Shown here: in pieces, positions 16,615-25,900 of the stretch
Numbering within the stretch: position 1 is the first letter of the stretch
How the letters are laid out: each line of letters opens with the position of its first letter
Origin: Chloroflexota bacterium
Lineage (GTDB): Bacteria; Chloroflexota; Anaerolineae; Anaerolineales; Villigracilaceae
NCBI GenBank assembly: GCA_016223135.1
Contig: JACRPQ010000004.1
Location: 62,001-126,000, forward strand
Direction of reading: 5' to 3'
Length of the DNA stretch: 64,000 bases
The notes under the pieces: model-generated
What the model saw: only the letters and a program-made list of their open reading frames with translations
Told to the model about the DNA's origin: nothing
The model's database searches: none
Made by a program: the position numbers and the translations under genes

Positions 16615-17090
16615 ACAACCCGCCGCCAATCCGCCTTTGCGTCCAGCACCCGGCGTGCGAGTTTCTGGGCGAGTTCAAGGCTGTGATTTTTGTAGTTGCC
16701 GCACTGTTGAATGTTGGCGTATGGCACTTCGCTGGCAACCAGAATATCGTTCAGGATGGTCTCGTAGATGCTAAGGATTCTGTCCGCTCGTCCTTCATTG
16801 TATAGGATGAGATAGAAGCCGGTCTGGCATCCCATCAAACCGACGGAGATAAAGTTTTCTTTCATGTATTTCTGGAAGCCCCACAGCAGGAAATGCTCGA
16901 AGGAATGCATTTCTGTCGAAGACAGGAATTCCACGTTGGGGCGGTTGATGCGTAAATCCACCGCATAGACCACATCGCCGTTCGGTCCTTCGGTGAACGA
17001 GCGCAGTTTGACGTGCGGGGCTTTGAGCAGGCGGTGGTCGAGTTCACCGACCGTTTCCCGCTGCCAGCCGAGTTGTTCGATATTGACCAT
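16611..17090 (-). CDS. luxS: S-ribosylhomocysteine lyase
   Basis: 159 residues. The iron/zinc ligands are H62 and H66 (EMHSFEH) and C130 (QCGNYKNHSL). The catalytic residues E65 and C88 (GCQTGFY) are present, and VDLRINRPN (45-53) is the family substrate region. LuxS splits S-ribosylhomocysteine to homocysteine and DPD, the precursor of AI-2, as part of SAH recycling after methylation. AAAGGAG lies 8 bases before the ATG. Its stop overlaps the start of the sugar-phosphate cyclase by 4 bases, so the two are translationally coupled. No SAH nucleosidase gene is in the window. Confidence 0.93.
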   Translation of the reverse strand: MVNIEQLGWQRETVGELDHRLLKAPHVKLRSFTEGPNGDVVYAVDLRINRPNVEFLSSTEMHSFEHFLLWGFQKYMKENFISVGLMGCQTGFYLILYNEGRADRILSIYETILNDILVASEVPYANIQQCGNYKNHSLELAQKLARRVLDAKADWRRVV

Positions 17091-17106
17091 TGTAAGTACT
17101 CCTTTG

Positions 17107-17245
17107 GCTCACCGTCCTTGCGAACGAAACGAAGCAATCTCCGCTATGGCGAGGGGATTGCTTTGGGTCTCGACACCTGCACTTGCATGCAGGTGCAAGT
17201 GTACGAGCGAGAAAAACGCTCGCTCTACTCGACCCTCGCAATGAC
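17107..17245. repeat. Composite palindromic repeat between luxS and the TIM-barrel gene
   Basis: Contains the widespread word CGAAGCAATC, the outer words CCGTCCTTGCGAA and TCGCAATGACGG as an imperfect inverted pair, a CACTTGCATGCAGGTG palindrome, and a CGCTCGCTCTACTCGACC word. The last is related to the palindrome inside the GT2 gene (53700-53772). No gene is seen. Confidence 0.55.
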
Positions 17246-17252
17246 GGAACAA

Positions 17253-18494
17253 TTAAACAAATTGCGACAAATGCCTGAAACTGTCGTTCAGGGCTTTTTG
17301 CCAGGATTGGACGTGATGATACAGTTCCACCGAGGCGTAGCCCGAAAAGCCGTTATCGGTCAGCGCCTTGAAACTGGAGGCAAAATCAAGCGTGCCTTCG
17401 CCGGGGATTTCATGGAAGTGGACGATGCCCGTCAGCGTGTTGGCGACCATTTTATCCAGAATCGGTTTGCCGCCGCCGCTTTCGGGAGAGCGCAGGTAGG
17501 CGACGATGGGCTTGGCGCGTTCCAGCACATCGTAACTTAAGCCGGGCACGGAGATGAGATAGACGAAGATTTCATTATCGAAGGGCGTCGCGCCGGCATA
17601 CAGACGGTCATAGTCCACGTAATGCACCTCAGCGCGAACGCCGGCGGCATCGAGAATTTGCAGGATGTCGTTTTTCCGCGCGGCGGTCACGGGCTGATCG
17701 TAAAAGTAAATCGGATGTTCGCGATCCACCAGCAGGTATTCGGCGGTGTCGGGGAAGTAAATGAGATAGCGCGCAAAGTCCAAATCCATCGTCAGGTTTT
17801 CGGACCTCTTGACGAGTTTCAGGTTGCAGCCTTCGCGCGCGTCCGAAATGTGCATGTAGCGCGTGTAGGGCGCGGCGCGTCCCAGCGCGTTGACGTAATC
17901 CACCTCCGAACAATAGGCGTGGATGATGTCCACGTGCAGGGCAAACTTGGGTGAATTGATTTCCTTTACCAGCGAGAGTCCCTGCTCCATCGTTTCGATG
18001 TACATGCCGGGTTCAGGCTCAATCAACAGCGTAATATCCTCGTCATCGCGAATGGTGCGCAGACATTGGTGGATGCTGTCCACGAGCAGCTCGCGGGGAT
18101 TGACCGACGGATTGGAGACGTGTTCATCGCGAATGAACCCGCTTCCAAATGTGACGAGGTTGACGCCCAACTGACGCGCCACCTCCACCCCGCGCCTCAC
18201 CAGACCGATGCGGCGTTTGCGCCCCGCCAAATCGGGACTCATCAACGACGGTTCGTGCGGGCGCTGAGGCGTGAAAAAGTGCGAAGCGGTCGCCACGCAG
18301 GCGGCTTTGACGCGCGTCGTCTGCAATTTGCGCTTGACGTTCGCAATGTCTTCGTCGGTGATGTCGAAGGGATTGAACTGATCGCGGTGGAATGAAATTT
18401 CGATGCCGGCATAGCCCGCTTTGTCCACCGCGTCAATGGCATCCAGAAATTTCAGGTTGGTCAACCCGAAGGTGCTATAACTAAGTTGAATCAT
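17253..18494 (-). CDS. Xylose-isomerase-like TIM-barrel protein (sugar phosphate isomerase/epimerase type)
   Basis: 413 residues, longer than the usual 270-300 of this family. The N-terminal half starts MIQLSYSTFGL with GYAGIEISFHRDQF at about 28-41 and carries LLIEPEPG and FALHVDIIHAY strands typical of AP-endonuclease-2-like barrels. A middle stretch (about 235-330) is extra, and the C-terminal part returns to the barrel (GIVHFHEIPGEG, GYASVELY). The reaction is unknown; metal-dependent isomerisation or epimerisation of a sugar or cyclitol is likely. GGAGAGA precedes the ATG. It is the first gene of the luxS-cyclase-ubiG-ubiA run, with a 162-base repeat-filled gap before luxS. Confidence 0.7.
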   Translation of the reverse strand: MIQLSYSTFGLTNLKFLDAIDAVDKAGYAGIEISFHRDQFNPFDITDEDIANVKRKLQTTRVKAACVATASHFFTPQRPHEPSLMSPDLAGRKRRIGLVRRGVEVARQLGVNLVTFGSGFIRDEHVSNPSVNPRELLVDSIHQCLRTIRDDEDITLLIEPEPGMYIETMEQGLSLVKEINSPKFALHVDIIHAYCSEVDYVNALGRAAPYTRYMHISDAREGCNLKLVKRSENLTMDLDFARYLIYFPDTAEYLLVDREHPIYFYDQPVTAARKNDILQILDAAGVRAEVHYVDYDRLYAGATPFDNEIFVYLISVPGLSYDVLERAKPIVAYLRSPESGGGKPILDKMVANTLTGIVHFHEIPGEGTLDFASSFKALTDNGFSGYASVELYHHVQSWQKALNDSFRHLSQFV

Positions 18495-18604
18495 ACTCTC
18501 TCCAAAAACTCAAAACTGCCGCCAGAAAGGCAGGTTCGCGTTTCGCGGGTGGAATTATATGCGAATTGCGGGTTCTGGAAAGCCCTTCTCCTGCGAGGGA
18601 AGGT

Positions 18605-19930
18605 TCACTGCAGCCGTTGACGTACTGCCGCGGCGTGGGCGGTGAGACCTTCCTCGCGGGCGATGACCTCGGCGGCAGGTCCAATGGCGCGCAGCGCGGA
18701 TTCGTTCAGCCCCACCAGGCTGATGATTTTAACAAAATCCAAAACGTTCAACGGGCTGGCAAAGCGCGCCGTCCCGCCGGTCGGCATGGTATGACTGGGA
18801 CCGGCGACATAATCGCCCAGCACCTCGAAACTGGTTTCGCCCAGGAAAATTCCGCCGGCATTTTGCACGCGTTCGATATGCTCCCAGGGATTGCGGAGCA
18901 GCAGACAGAGATGTTCGGGGGCGTACTCGTTGGCGAGGTCGAAAGCCTGCTCCAGGTCGCGGGTGACGACGATGCCGCTGTTGTTTGTCAGTGATTGGCT
19001 CAAAATCTCGGCTCGCCCCAGCGCTTCCATTTGATGAGCGACAGCAGCCTGCACTTTTTCCGCCAGGGCGCGGCTGGGGGTGAGCAGGATGGCGGAAGCC
19101 AGCACGTCATGTTCCGCCTGCGCCAGCAAATCGGCGGCGGCAAACTGCGGGTTGGCGCTTTCATCGGCGATGACGAGAGTCTCGGTGGGACCCGGCAAGC
19201 CGTCAATCCCCACCATGCCATAGACTTGACGCTTGGCAAGAGTGGTGAAGAGACCACCAGGACCGCAGATTTTATCCACCCGCCGCACCGACTCGCTGCC
19301 AAACGCCAGCGCGCCGATCGCCTGCGCGCCGCCGGCGCAATAGACCGCGTCTGCGCCGGCGATGTGCGCCGCCGCCAGCACAGCCGGATGAGGCAGTCCG
19401 CTTTCGCGCTGTGGAGGAGAAATGACAGCCACGAACGGCACGCCCGCCACCTTCGCCGGGATGACGCCCATCAGCGCGGAGCTGGGCAGGGGCGCTGTGC
19501 CGCCCGGCACATAAATGCCGACGCTGGGAATCGGACGCACCAGTTGACCCAATGTGCCGTCTTGGCTGTTGTGAATCCAACTGATGGCTGGCTGCCGGCG
19601 GTGGAAATCCTCGATGCGCCGCGCCGCCAATTGCAGCGCCTCACGCAGTGATGGCGCAAGCGACTCAACCGCCGCCTGAATTTGTTCGGGCGCGACGGCA
19701 ATAGCAGCCAGGTCAATCCCATCCAGACGCTTCGTCCATTCGCGCAGGGCGCGGTCGCCTTCGCGGCGCACATCGTTCAGGATGCGGCGTACCGCCTCGT
19801 CCGGCGTGACGCGCTCGCCGAAGAGCGTTTCGAGACGCGCCAGCAGCGATTCGGGAACGGGAAATTCGTCCCAGGCGTGACGTTTCAAAATGGTGCGTGC
19901 GGCGGTTTCGGAATCCAAAATAGAAAGCAT
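18605..19930 (-). CDS. hisD: Histidinol dehydrogenase
   Basis: 441 residues, the usual length. Conserved stretches include [28 protein letters not shown], the AEHDV active-site region, NEYAPEHL with its catalytic Glu-His, [15 protein letters not shown] and [12 protein letters not shown]. HisD oxidises L-histidinol to histidine in two NAD steps using zinc. Two motif positions are unusual: [13 protein letters not shown] where PGGxAxYPSSVLM is common, and AEHDVLA where AEHDPxA is common. No other his genes are nearby. It lies 110 bases upstream of the TIM-barrel gene, on the same strand. Confidence 0.93.
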   Translation of the reverse strand: MLSILDSETAARTILKRHAWDEFPVPESLLARLETLFGERVTPDEAVRRILNDVRREGDRALREWTKRLDGIDLAAIAVAPEQIQAAVESLAPSLREALQLAARRIEDFHRRQPAISWIHNSQDGTLGQLVRPIPSVGIYVPGGTAPLPSSALMGVIPAKVAGVPFVAVISPPQRESGLPHPAVLAAAHIAGADAVYCAGGAQAIGALAFGSESVRRVDKICGPGGLFTTLAKRQVYGMVGIDGLPGPTETLVIADESANPQFAAADLLAQAEHDVLASAILLTPSRALAEKVQAAVAHQMEALGRAEILSQSLTNNSGIVVTRDLEQAFDLANEYAPEHLCLLLRNPWEHIERVQNAGGIFLGETSFEVLGDYVAGPSHTMPTGGTARFASPLNVLDFVKIISLVGLNESALRAIGPAAEVIAREEGLTAHAAAVRQRLQ

Positions 19931-20142
19931 AGGTTGTTCCTCGATGTTGTCGGCTCATCATACGAATTACACATGAGCCGGGTTATGTTTCCAGCGGCGC
20001 AATAAGTTTGGGCATACTCGCTCATTGGGAATCGCCGTTGATGGAAAGCGACGGCAAATCTGCGTAATCCGTGTACCAAATCACGGCAACTCCCAGAGAG
20101 TCAGCAAATTGCGACCAGACGTTACGTTAACTGTGAAGCGAT

Positions 20143-20148
20143 TATAAT
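20143..20148 (+). promoter_or_regulatory. Candidate -10 box ahead of the importer operon
   Basis: TATAAT, 31 bases before the lipoprotein ATG. No good -35 box is seen (CGTTAC at 17-base spacing). The region 19931-20142 between the divergent hisD and importer genes shows nothing else recognisable. Confidence 0.35.
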
Positions 20149-20179
20149 GCAGCGCATATTTCCATTCTGGAGGAGAAAC

Positions 20180-21142
20180 ATGAAAACATCCCGCATCCTT
20201 CTTGTTGTTCTGCTCATCGCGCTGGCAGTGATGAGCGCCTGTGCTCCCAAGCCGAGCGGTCCTATCAAAGTCCGCATCGGTACCCAGCCATGGATTGGCT
20301 ACGGTCCCTGGTGGATTGCGCAGGAAAAAGGCTTGTTCGCCAAATACGGCTTGGAAGTGGAATTGGTGGACTTCGTGCAGGATACCGAAGTCAACGCCGC
20401 GTTTGCTTCCGGCGAAATGGACGCCGCCAACCTCGCCACCCACACCGCCATCAAGTTGTTCGCCAACGGCGTGGACCTGAAAGTGGTTCTGCTCGAAGAC
20501 GCCTCTTATGAAGCCGATGCCATGCTGGCTTCAGCGGGCGTGCAATCCATCGCCGACCTGAAAGGCAAAGGCGTGGCGTATGAGGAAGGCTCCACCAGCG
20601 ATTTGCTCCTCAACTACGCCCTGGCGCAAAACGGCATGTCGCTGGCGGATATTACTCCCGTCCCCATGCCCGCTTCAGACGCCGGCTCCGCGTTGATTGC
20701 CGGTCAGGTGGATGTGGCGGTCACCTATGAGCCGTACATTTCCGCGGCATTGGCTGAGAGCCAGGACGTACACGTCCTTTACACCGCCGGGGAGCGCCCA
20801 GGCTTGATTTCGGATGTCTTCGTGGTGAGCGACAAATTCGCCCAGGAAAATCCCGAGGCGGTCAAAGCCCTGCTCAAGGTCTGGGATGAAGCGATGGCGT
20901 TCTACAAGTCGAATCCCGACGAAGCGAAAAGCATCATCGCCAACGCGGTCGGCAGTTCGCTGGAGGAACTCGCCACCGCCTTCGACGGCGTGCAGTTCTA
21001 CGACCTGAGCGCCAATCAGTCCGAACTGAGCGGCGGTTTCACGGAGACCATTCAGGACGTGGCGGAAGTCTCCAAGTCCATCGGCTTGTTCGAGACCATT
21101 CCCGACCTGAAAACGATGGTGGACACATCGTTTTTGAAGTAG
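20180..21142 (+). CDS. ABC importer substrate-binding lipoprotein (SsuA/NMT1-like)
   Basis: 320 residues from the ATG at 20180 (GGAGGAG 5 bases upstream). A lipoprotein signal ends with VMSAC, so C21 would be lipidated. The mature part begins VRIGTQPWIGYGPWWIAQEKGLF, the typical start of SsuA/TauA/NMT1-like binding proteins for sulfonates, nitrate, taurine or thiamine precursors. The substrate cannot be assigned. A permease and ATPase follow, so this is the receptor of a complete importer. Confidence 0.88.
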   Translation: MKTSRILLVVLLIALAVMSACAPKPSGPIKVRIGTQPWIGYGPWWIAQEKGLFAKYGLEVELVDFVQDTEVNAAFASGEMDAANLATHTAIKLFANGVDLKVVLLEDASYEADAMLASAGVQSIADLKGKGVAYEEGSTSDLLLNYALAQNGMSLADITPVPMPASDAGSALIAGQVDVAVTYEPYISAALAESQDVHVLYTAGERPGLISDVFVVSDKFAQENPEAVKALLKVWDEAMAFYKSNPDEAKSIIANAVGSSLEELATAFDGVQFYDLSANQSELSGGFTETIQDVAEVSKSIGLFETIPDLKTMVDTSFLK

Positions 21143-21146
21143 GTTG

Positions 21147-21178
21147 TTGTAGGGCAAGTCTGAAGACTTGCCCTACAA
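21147..21178. repeat. Perfect 14-bp stem hairpin between importer genes
   Basis: TTGTAGGGCAAGTC pairs with GACTTGCCCTACAA across a 4-nt loop. It sits 5 bases after the binding-protein stop and before the permease. Such a hairpin could protect the upstream mRNA so the binding protein is made in excess. Confidence 0.7.
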
Positions 21179-21215
21179 TGTTGACGTTCGAGTTAGTTGA
21201 CGTTAGAGAACGTCA

Positions 21216-22031
21216 ATGCGCCATGTCATGAAAAAACATTCCTCTCCCCTTCTCGAATTACGCCGTCCCATTCCCCCCGCTTGGTATTGGGGAGCGGGGT
21301 TGGGCTTCATCGCTTTGTTCGTGCTGGTGTGGGTGCTCCTCACCTCGCTGGGGCTGGTGTCGCGCATCTTTCTGCCTCCGCCGCTGGCGGTGTGGAACGA
21401 ATTGCTGCGCCAGGCGCAAAGCGGCATTCTCTGGCAGGATGCCGGCGTCAGCCTGTACCGCATTTTCGTCGGGTGGCTGATTTCCACCCTGCTGGCGGTT
21501 CCCATCGGAATCCTGATGGGCAATTTTCAATTCTTCGAGGGCTTGTTCGAACCGTTCATTGACCTGGTGCGCTACATGCCCGCCGTGGCTTTCGTCCCGC
21601 TGACAATTCTTTGGCTGGGCGTGGGCGACACGCAAAAGTTTGCGATTCTCTTCATCGGCACGTTCTTTCAGGAAGCGCTGCTCATCATGGACAACGTCAA
21701 GACCGTGCCGCGCGAGTTGATTCAGGTCAGTTCCACCTTTGGCTTGAGCAAGTGGGAGATTCTGCGGGATGTCATCCTGCGCGCCGCCATGCCGGGCATC
21801 TGGGATACCTTTCGCATCACGCTCGGCTGGGCGTGGACGTATCTGGTCGTGGCGGAACTGGTCGCCGCCAGCGTGGGTCTCGGCTACCGCATCATGCGCG
21901 CCCAGCGCTTTCTGGAAACCGAGACCATCATCCTGGGCATCCTCATCATCGGCGCGATGGGCTTGATTACCGATTATCTCTTCAAACTCACCTACAAAAA
22001 ACTCTTCCGCTGGGCGGTGCAATCGCGATGA
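21216..22031 (+). CDS. ABC importer permease (SsuC-like)
   Basis: 271 residues with about six membrane segments. The cytoplasmic coupling loop reads STFGLSKWEILRDVILRAAMP (about 174-194), the EAA-type motif of BPD_transp_1 permeases. The start may be the ATG at 21216 or 21228. Its stop overlaps the start of the ATPase (ATGA at 22028-22031), which shows translational coupling within the importer operon. Confidence 0.88.
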   Translation: MRHVMKKHSSPLLELRRPIPPAWYWGAGLGFIALFVLVWVLLTSLGLVSRIFLPPPLAVWNELLRQAQSGILWQDAGVSLYRIFVGWLISTLLAVPIGILMGNFQFFEGLFEPFIDLVRYMPAVAFVPLTILWLGVGDTQKFAILFIGTFFQEALLIMDNVKTVPRELIQVSSTFGLSKWEILRDVILRAAMPGIWDTFRITLGWAWTYLVVAELVAASVGLGYRIMRAQRFLETETIILGILIIGAMGLITDYLFKLTYKKLFRWAVQSR

Positions 22032-22828
22032 GCCTCCCCAAACTTCACATCCAGAATGTCTCCAAACGCTTCGACCTGGGAGGGGGGGAAGGTCTGCTGG
22101 CTGTGCAGGATGTTTCGCTGACGGTGCAGCCGAACGAGTTCGTCTCGCTGCTCGGACCTTCGGGCTGCGGCAAGTCCACCATTCTGATGATGGCAGCCGG
22201 GCTGGAGGAAATCAGTGAGGGACATATCCGCGTGGATGGGCAGGACATCGAAGGTCCCGGCTTGGATCGCGGCGTGGTGTTTCAGTCCTACACGCTCTTT
22301 CCCTGGCTGACCGTTGCCGGCAACGTGCGCTTTGCCCTGAAGAAAAGTCATCTGAGCGCGGCGGAGCAGGACGATTTGGTGCGCCGCCATCTTGAACTGG
22401 TGGGGCTGGCGGATTTTGCCGCCGCCTATCCCAATCAACTTTCGGGGGGAATGCGCCAGCGGGTGGCGATTGCGCGAGCGCTGGTCTATCGTCCGCAAAT
22501 CCTGCTCATGGATGAGCCCTTCGGCGCGCTCGACGCTCAGACGCGAATGCTGATGCAGGAACTCCTGCTGGAGGTCTGGCAAAAAGACCGCACGACGGTG
22601 CTTTTCGTCACTCACGACGTGGACGAAGCCATCCTGCTTTCGGATCGGATTTATGTGATGACCGCGCGTCCGGGGCGCATCAAAGCGGAAATCACAGTGG
22701 ACCTGCCGCGTCCACGTCACTGGCTGGAGACCGAAGGTTCGCTCCGCTTTGCGGAACTGCGCCGCGAAGCGCTGCGCCTGCTGCATGAGGAAGTCAGGCA
22801 GGAGGGACGCTCAAAAAATATCCGTTAG
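22028..22828 (+). CDS. ABC importer ATP-binding protein (SsuB-like)
   Basis: 266 residues. Walker A GPSGCGKST, Q-loop VVFQSYTLFPW, signature LSGGMRQR, Walker B ILLMDEP with D-loop GALDAQT and H-loop FVTHDVDEA are all intact. It powers the importer formed with the two upstream genes. The ATG lies inside the permease stop (ATGA). The frame also runs far upstream inside the permease gene, but homology begins at MSLPKLHIQNVSKRF. Confidence 0.92.
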   Translation: MSLPKLHIQNVSKRFDLGGGEGLLAVQDVSLTVQPNEFVSLLGPSGCGKSTILMMAAGLEEISEGHIRVDGQDIEGPGLDRGVVFQSYTLFPWLTVAGNVRFALKKSHLSAAEQDDLVRRHLELVGLADFAAAYPNQLSGGMRQRVAIARALVYRPQILLMDEPFGALDAQTRMLMQELLLEVWQKDRTTVLFVTHDVDEAILLSDRIYVMTARPGRIKAEITVDLPRPRHWLETEGSLRFAELRREALRLLHEEVRQEGRSKNIR

Positions 22829-22942
22829 AGAAGTATCCCCTCGCCCTCTTGCGGGGAAGAGGGCTGCAAATTTCAATGTCACTGCATTAAGGAGGGCAGA
22901 GCGGCGGCAAAGCAAGCCATCATTGTATAATAACCATTCAAC

Positions 22943-25900
22943 ATGACTTGGCATTTCAACCCTTTCCTCCTCGTCCCCGCTTTCTCCGCCATCCTGAACG
23001 CCTCGCTGGCTTGGTTCGGCTGGCGCAGACGGCACGCGCCCGGGGCGGCGGCGTTTGCGTTGGTCATGTTGGCGGCGGCGCTTTGGTCAGCCTTCAACGC
23101 GCTGGAACTCGGCGCAGCCGATTTGCCGACCAAAGTCTTCTGGCTGAAACTCGAATACATTGGCATTCTGCTCCTGCCCACAGCCTGGCTGGTCTTTGCT
23201 TTGCAATACACGGGACGAGAAAAATGGCTCACGCGCCGCGCTTTACTGATTTTAGCCATCGAGCCAATCGTCATGCTGCTCCTGCTGTGGACGAACGACC
23301 TGCATGGTTTGTTCGCGCGTCATTACGGGGTGAGGCAGGTTGGCATGCTCTTGGAATGGGACAATGTGACAGGTCCGCTTTATTGGGTGAACGTTGTCTA
23401 CTCGTATGTCCTCATTACGGCAGGGATTTTTCTGCTGCTTCACCATTTTGCCAGCCTGCCCTCCCCTCACGGCAAAAGGGAACTGGTTATCATTGCCGGC
23501 GTTCTCCTGCCTTGGTTTGGCAACCTGCTTTATGTTTTGTATGATTTTCCTGTCCCCGGTCTCGACCCCACACCCTTCGCCCTCACCCTGACTGGTCTCG
23601 CCTTTGCCTGGGGGCTTTTCTCGCTGCGCCTGTTGGATTTTCATCCTCCTCCCTTTGCTTTGCCGCAAGAACTGCCCGCCTGGCGTCAGCGTGTGCTGGA
23701 GGACATCCTGCGCGGTGTGTTTATCATTTGGTTGTTTGCCCTGGCAAGCGGCATTTACAACGTCATCGAAACCTACCAACGGGAACGGGAGATTTCTCCC
23801 CATTTAATATCGGTCGCTATCGGAACCATTGCTTTCTACATTAGCGTGACCGTCCTGATTGCCATCATCACCTTTCTTCGCCGCGTGCCCTATTTCCTGC
23901 GCGCCGGCGCGTTTCTTTTCATCCTGTATATCCTTGGGACTGTCGGTCTGGCGCTCGTTTCCCTGAGCGGCGACGGGCGCGTGTTCCTCTTTGCCTTCAT
24001 CGCCCTCTCCGCCGTTTTCTTTGATCTGCGCTTCAGCCTGTTCGCCGCCGCTCTCAGCCTGGTCACCTTGATTGGCATGGGCTGGTTGCAGGTGAGCGGC
24101 GTCATCGTCGTGCCAGCCGAGCGGCAAATCAACTCCACCAACGCCAGCGCCTGGACCAGCGGAACCCTCGTCTTCATCATCCTGAGCGCCGCGGCGCTGA
24201 TTTCCATCACCTATCTGATACGGACGCTGGAACACAGCCTCAATCATCTACGCCAAACGCTGACGCGCGAACAGCGCCTGATGCGCATGACGCTTACGGT
24301 GAGAGATATCAACCAATTTATCGTCCGCGAGCGCGACCCGCTGCAGCTGCTGGAGCATGTCTGCGAACGCCTGGTTGACGGACGTGAATACGACTTCGTT
24401 TGGATTGGACTACTGGAACCGGACGGCGTCACGCTGAAAGCCGCTGCTTCGGCGGGCGAGAAAATAGACTTGGAAAAATTCGCTTCGCGCCTCGACCTTC
24501 CGCCGGGCGCGCCGACCTGTGCTGTCAACGCCCTTCAGACGCGTCGTCCCATCCGTGTCCCGCAAGACGACCTCTGTAAACACTGTCCTATGCTCACCGC
24601 TTGCCCCCAGCGCGCATCCCTGGCGTTGCCCATGATTTATGAGGATCGCGGCTTGGGCGCCTTAGTGGTAGATCATGCTACATCTCCTGTTTTCCTTGAC
24701 GAAGAAGAAACCGCCATGCTGGAGGAACTTACCGCCGACCTCGCGCATGCCCTCGCCGCCCTGCGCGCCGAAGAACAGCAGCGTACTTTGGCTGAACGCT
24801 CTGGCAACCTGCTCTTTGCCCGCGACGAGGACATGCTCTGGACGGAGGTCATCGCCGCCGTGCAAAAGGTTTTGCGCGCCGAACGGGTTGCCATTTACCG
24901 ATATGACCGCCAAACCGACAGCCTCTCCTGTCCGCGTTCGTATGGGCTTTCAGCCAGCTACGTCAGCGAAATCAACCGCCGCTTCCATGAGGCGCCCGGC
25001 AGCGCCATCCTGCGCGAACCGCGCCCGATCATCATCCAAAATGTGGAAACCGATCCCGCCACTGCCCCCTTGCGGGAATGGATGTTGCGTGAGGGCTTCC
25101 GCTCTTACGCCGTGTTCCCCTTCTACACATCGAAAGGAATGAGCGGCGCGTTCACCGCCTATCGCAATGCCCCCGGCGTGTTCACCGCCTCCGACCTCGC
25201 CGCTGGCGAAACCTTGGTGCGCATGATTGGCTTGGCGCTCGAAAACATGGAACTCAACGCCGAGACGCGCCGCAAAGCCTCCGAACTGGGGGCGCTCTAT
25301 GCCGCCGCCCAGGATATGGCATCCAGCCTGCTCGATACGGATTCCCTGTTGCTGGCGCTTGCCCGCCACGTGACCGAGACTCTGGGCGCCACCAGCGCCT
25401 ACATCACATCCGTCAGCCTGGAAGAAAAAACACTGCGCGTGATTTCGGAATACTGGTCGGATCGCGCCTCTCCCTCCGAACGGCAACCGGATTTGGGACG
25501 GATCTATCCCTTGCAAGACTACCCCATTTTTCACCGCGTCCTGCTGAGCGGCAAAGCGGACGTGTTGCACGCCGACGACCCGCGCCTTTCCGCCGCCGAG
25601 CGCCTGCAATGCGAACAATATGGCATACATTCCATCCTGTTCATCCCCGTCATGGCGCATGGGAAAATACTGGGCGGGCTGGAAGTATGGGAAAGCCGCC
25701 GCAAACGCGAATTTACCCAGTCTGAAATCATCCTCGCCCAGGCAATGGCGGGTCATGCCGCAGCCGTGCTCGAAAGCGCGCAATTGTTCGAGAAACTCAG
25801 CGAAGCATACGACAGCACCCTCGAGGGCTGGGCGCGCGCCCTCGAACTGCGTGACGAACCGACCGAGGGTCACACCCGCCGCGTCACAGAACTGACCCTG

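Noticed and set aside
17013-17540. A 175-codon plus-strand frame over the luxS/TIM-barrel gap
   Set aside because: It crosses a palindromic repeat and the 3' end of the minus-strand TIM-barrel gene; no motif.
13680-18494. An ebo (EboA-F) cluster
   Set aside because: UbiA-like, cyclase-like and TIM-barrel genes recall ebo, but the cyclase has the valiolone-synthase form, the barrel does not start like EboE, and EboA, EboB and EboF are missing.
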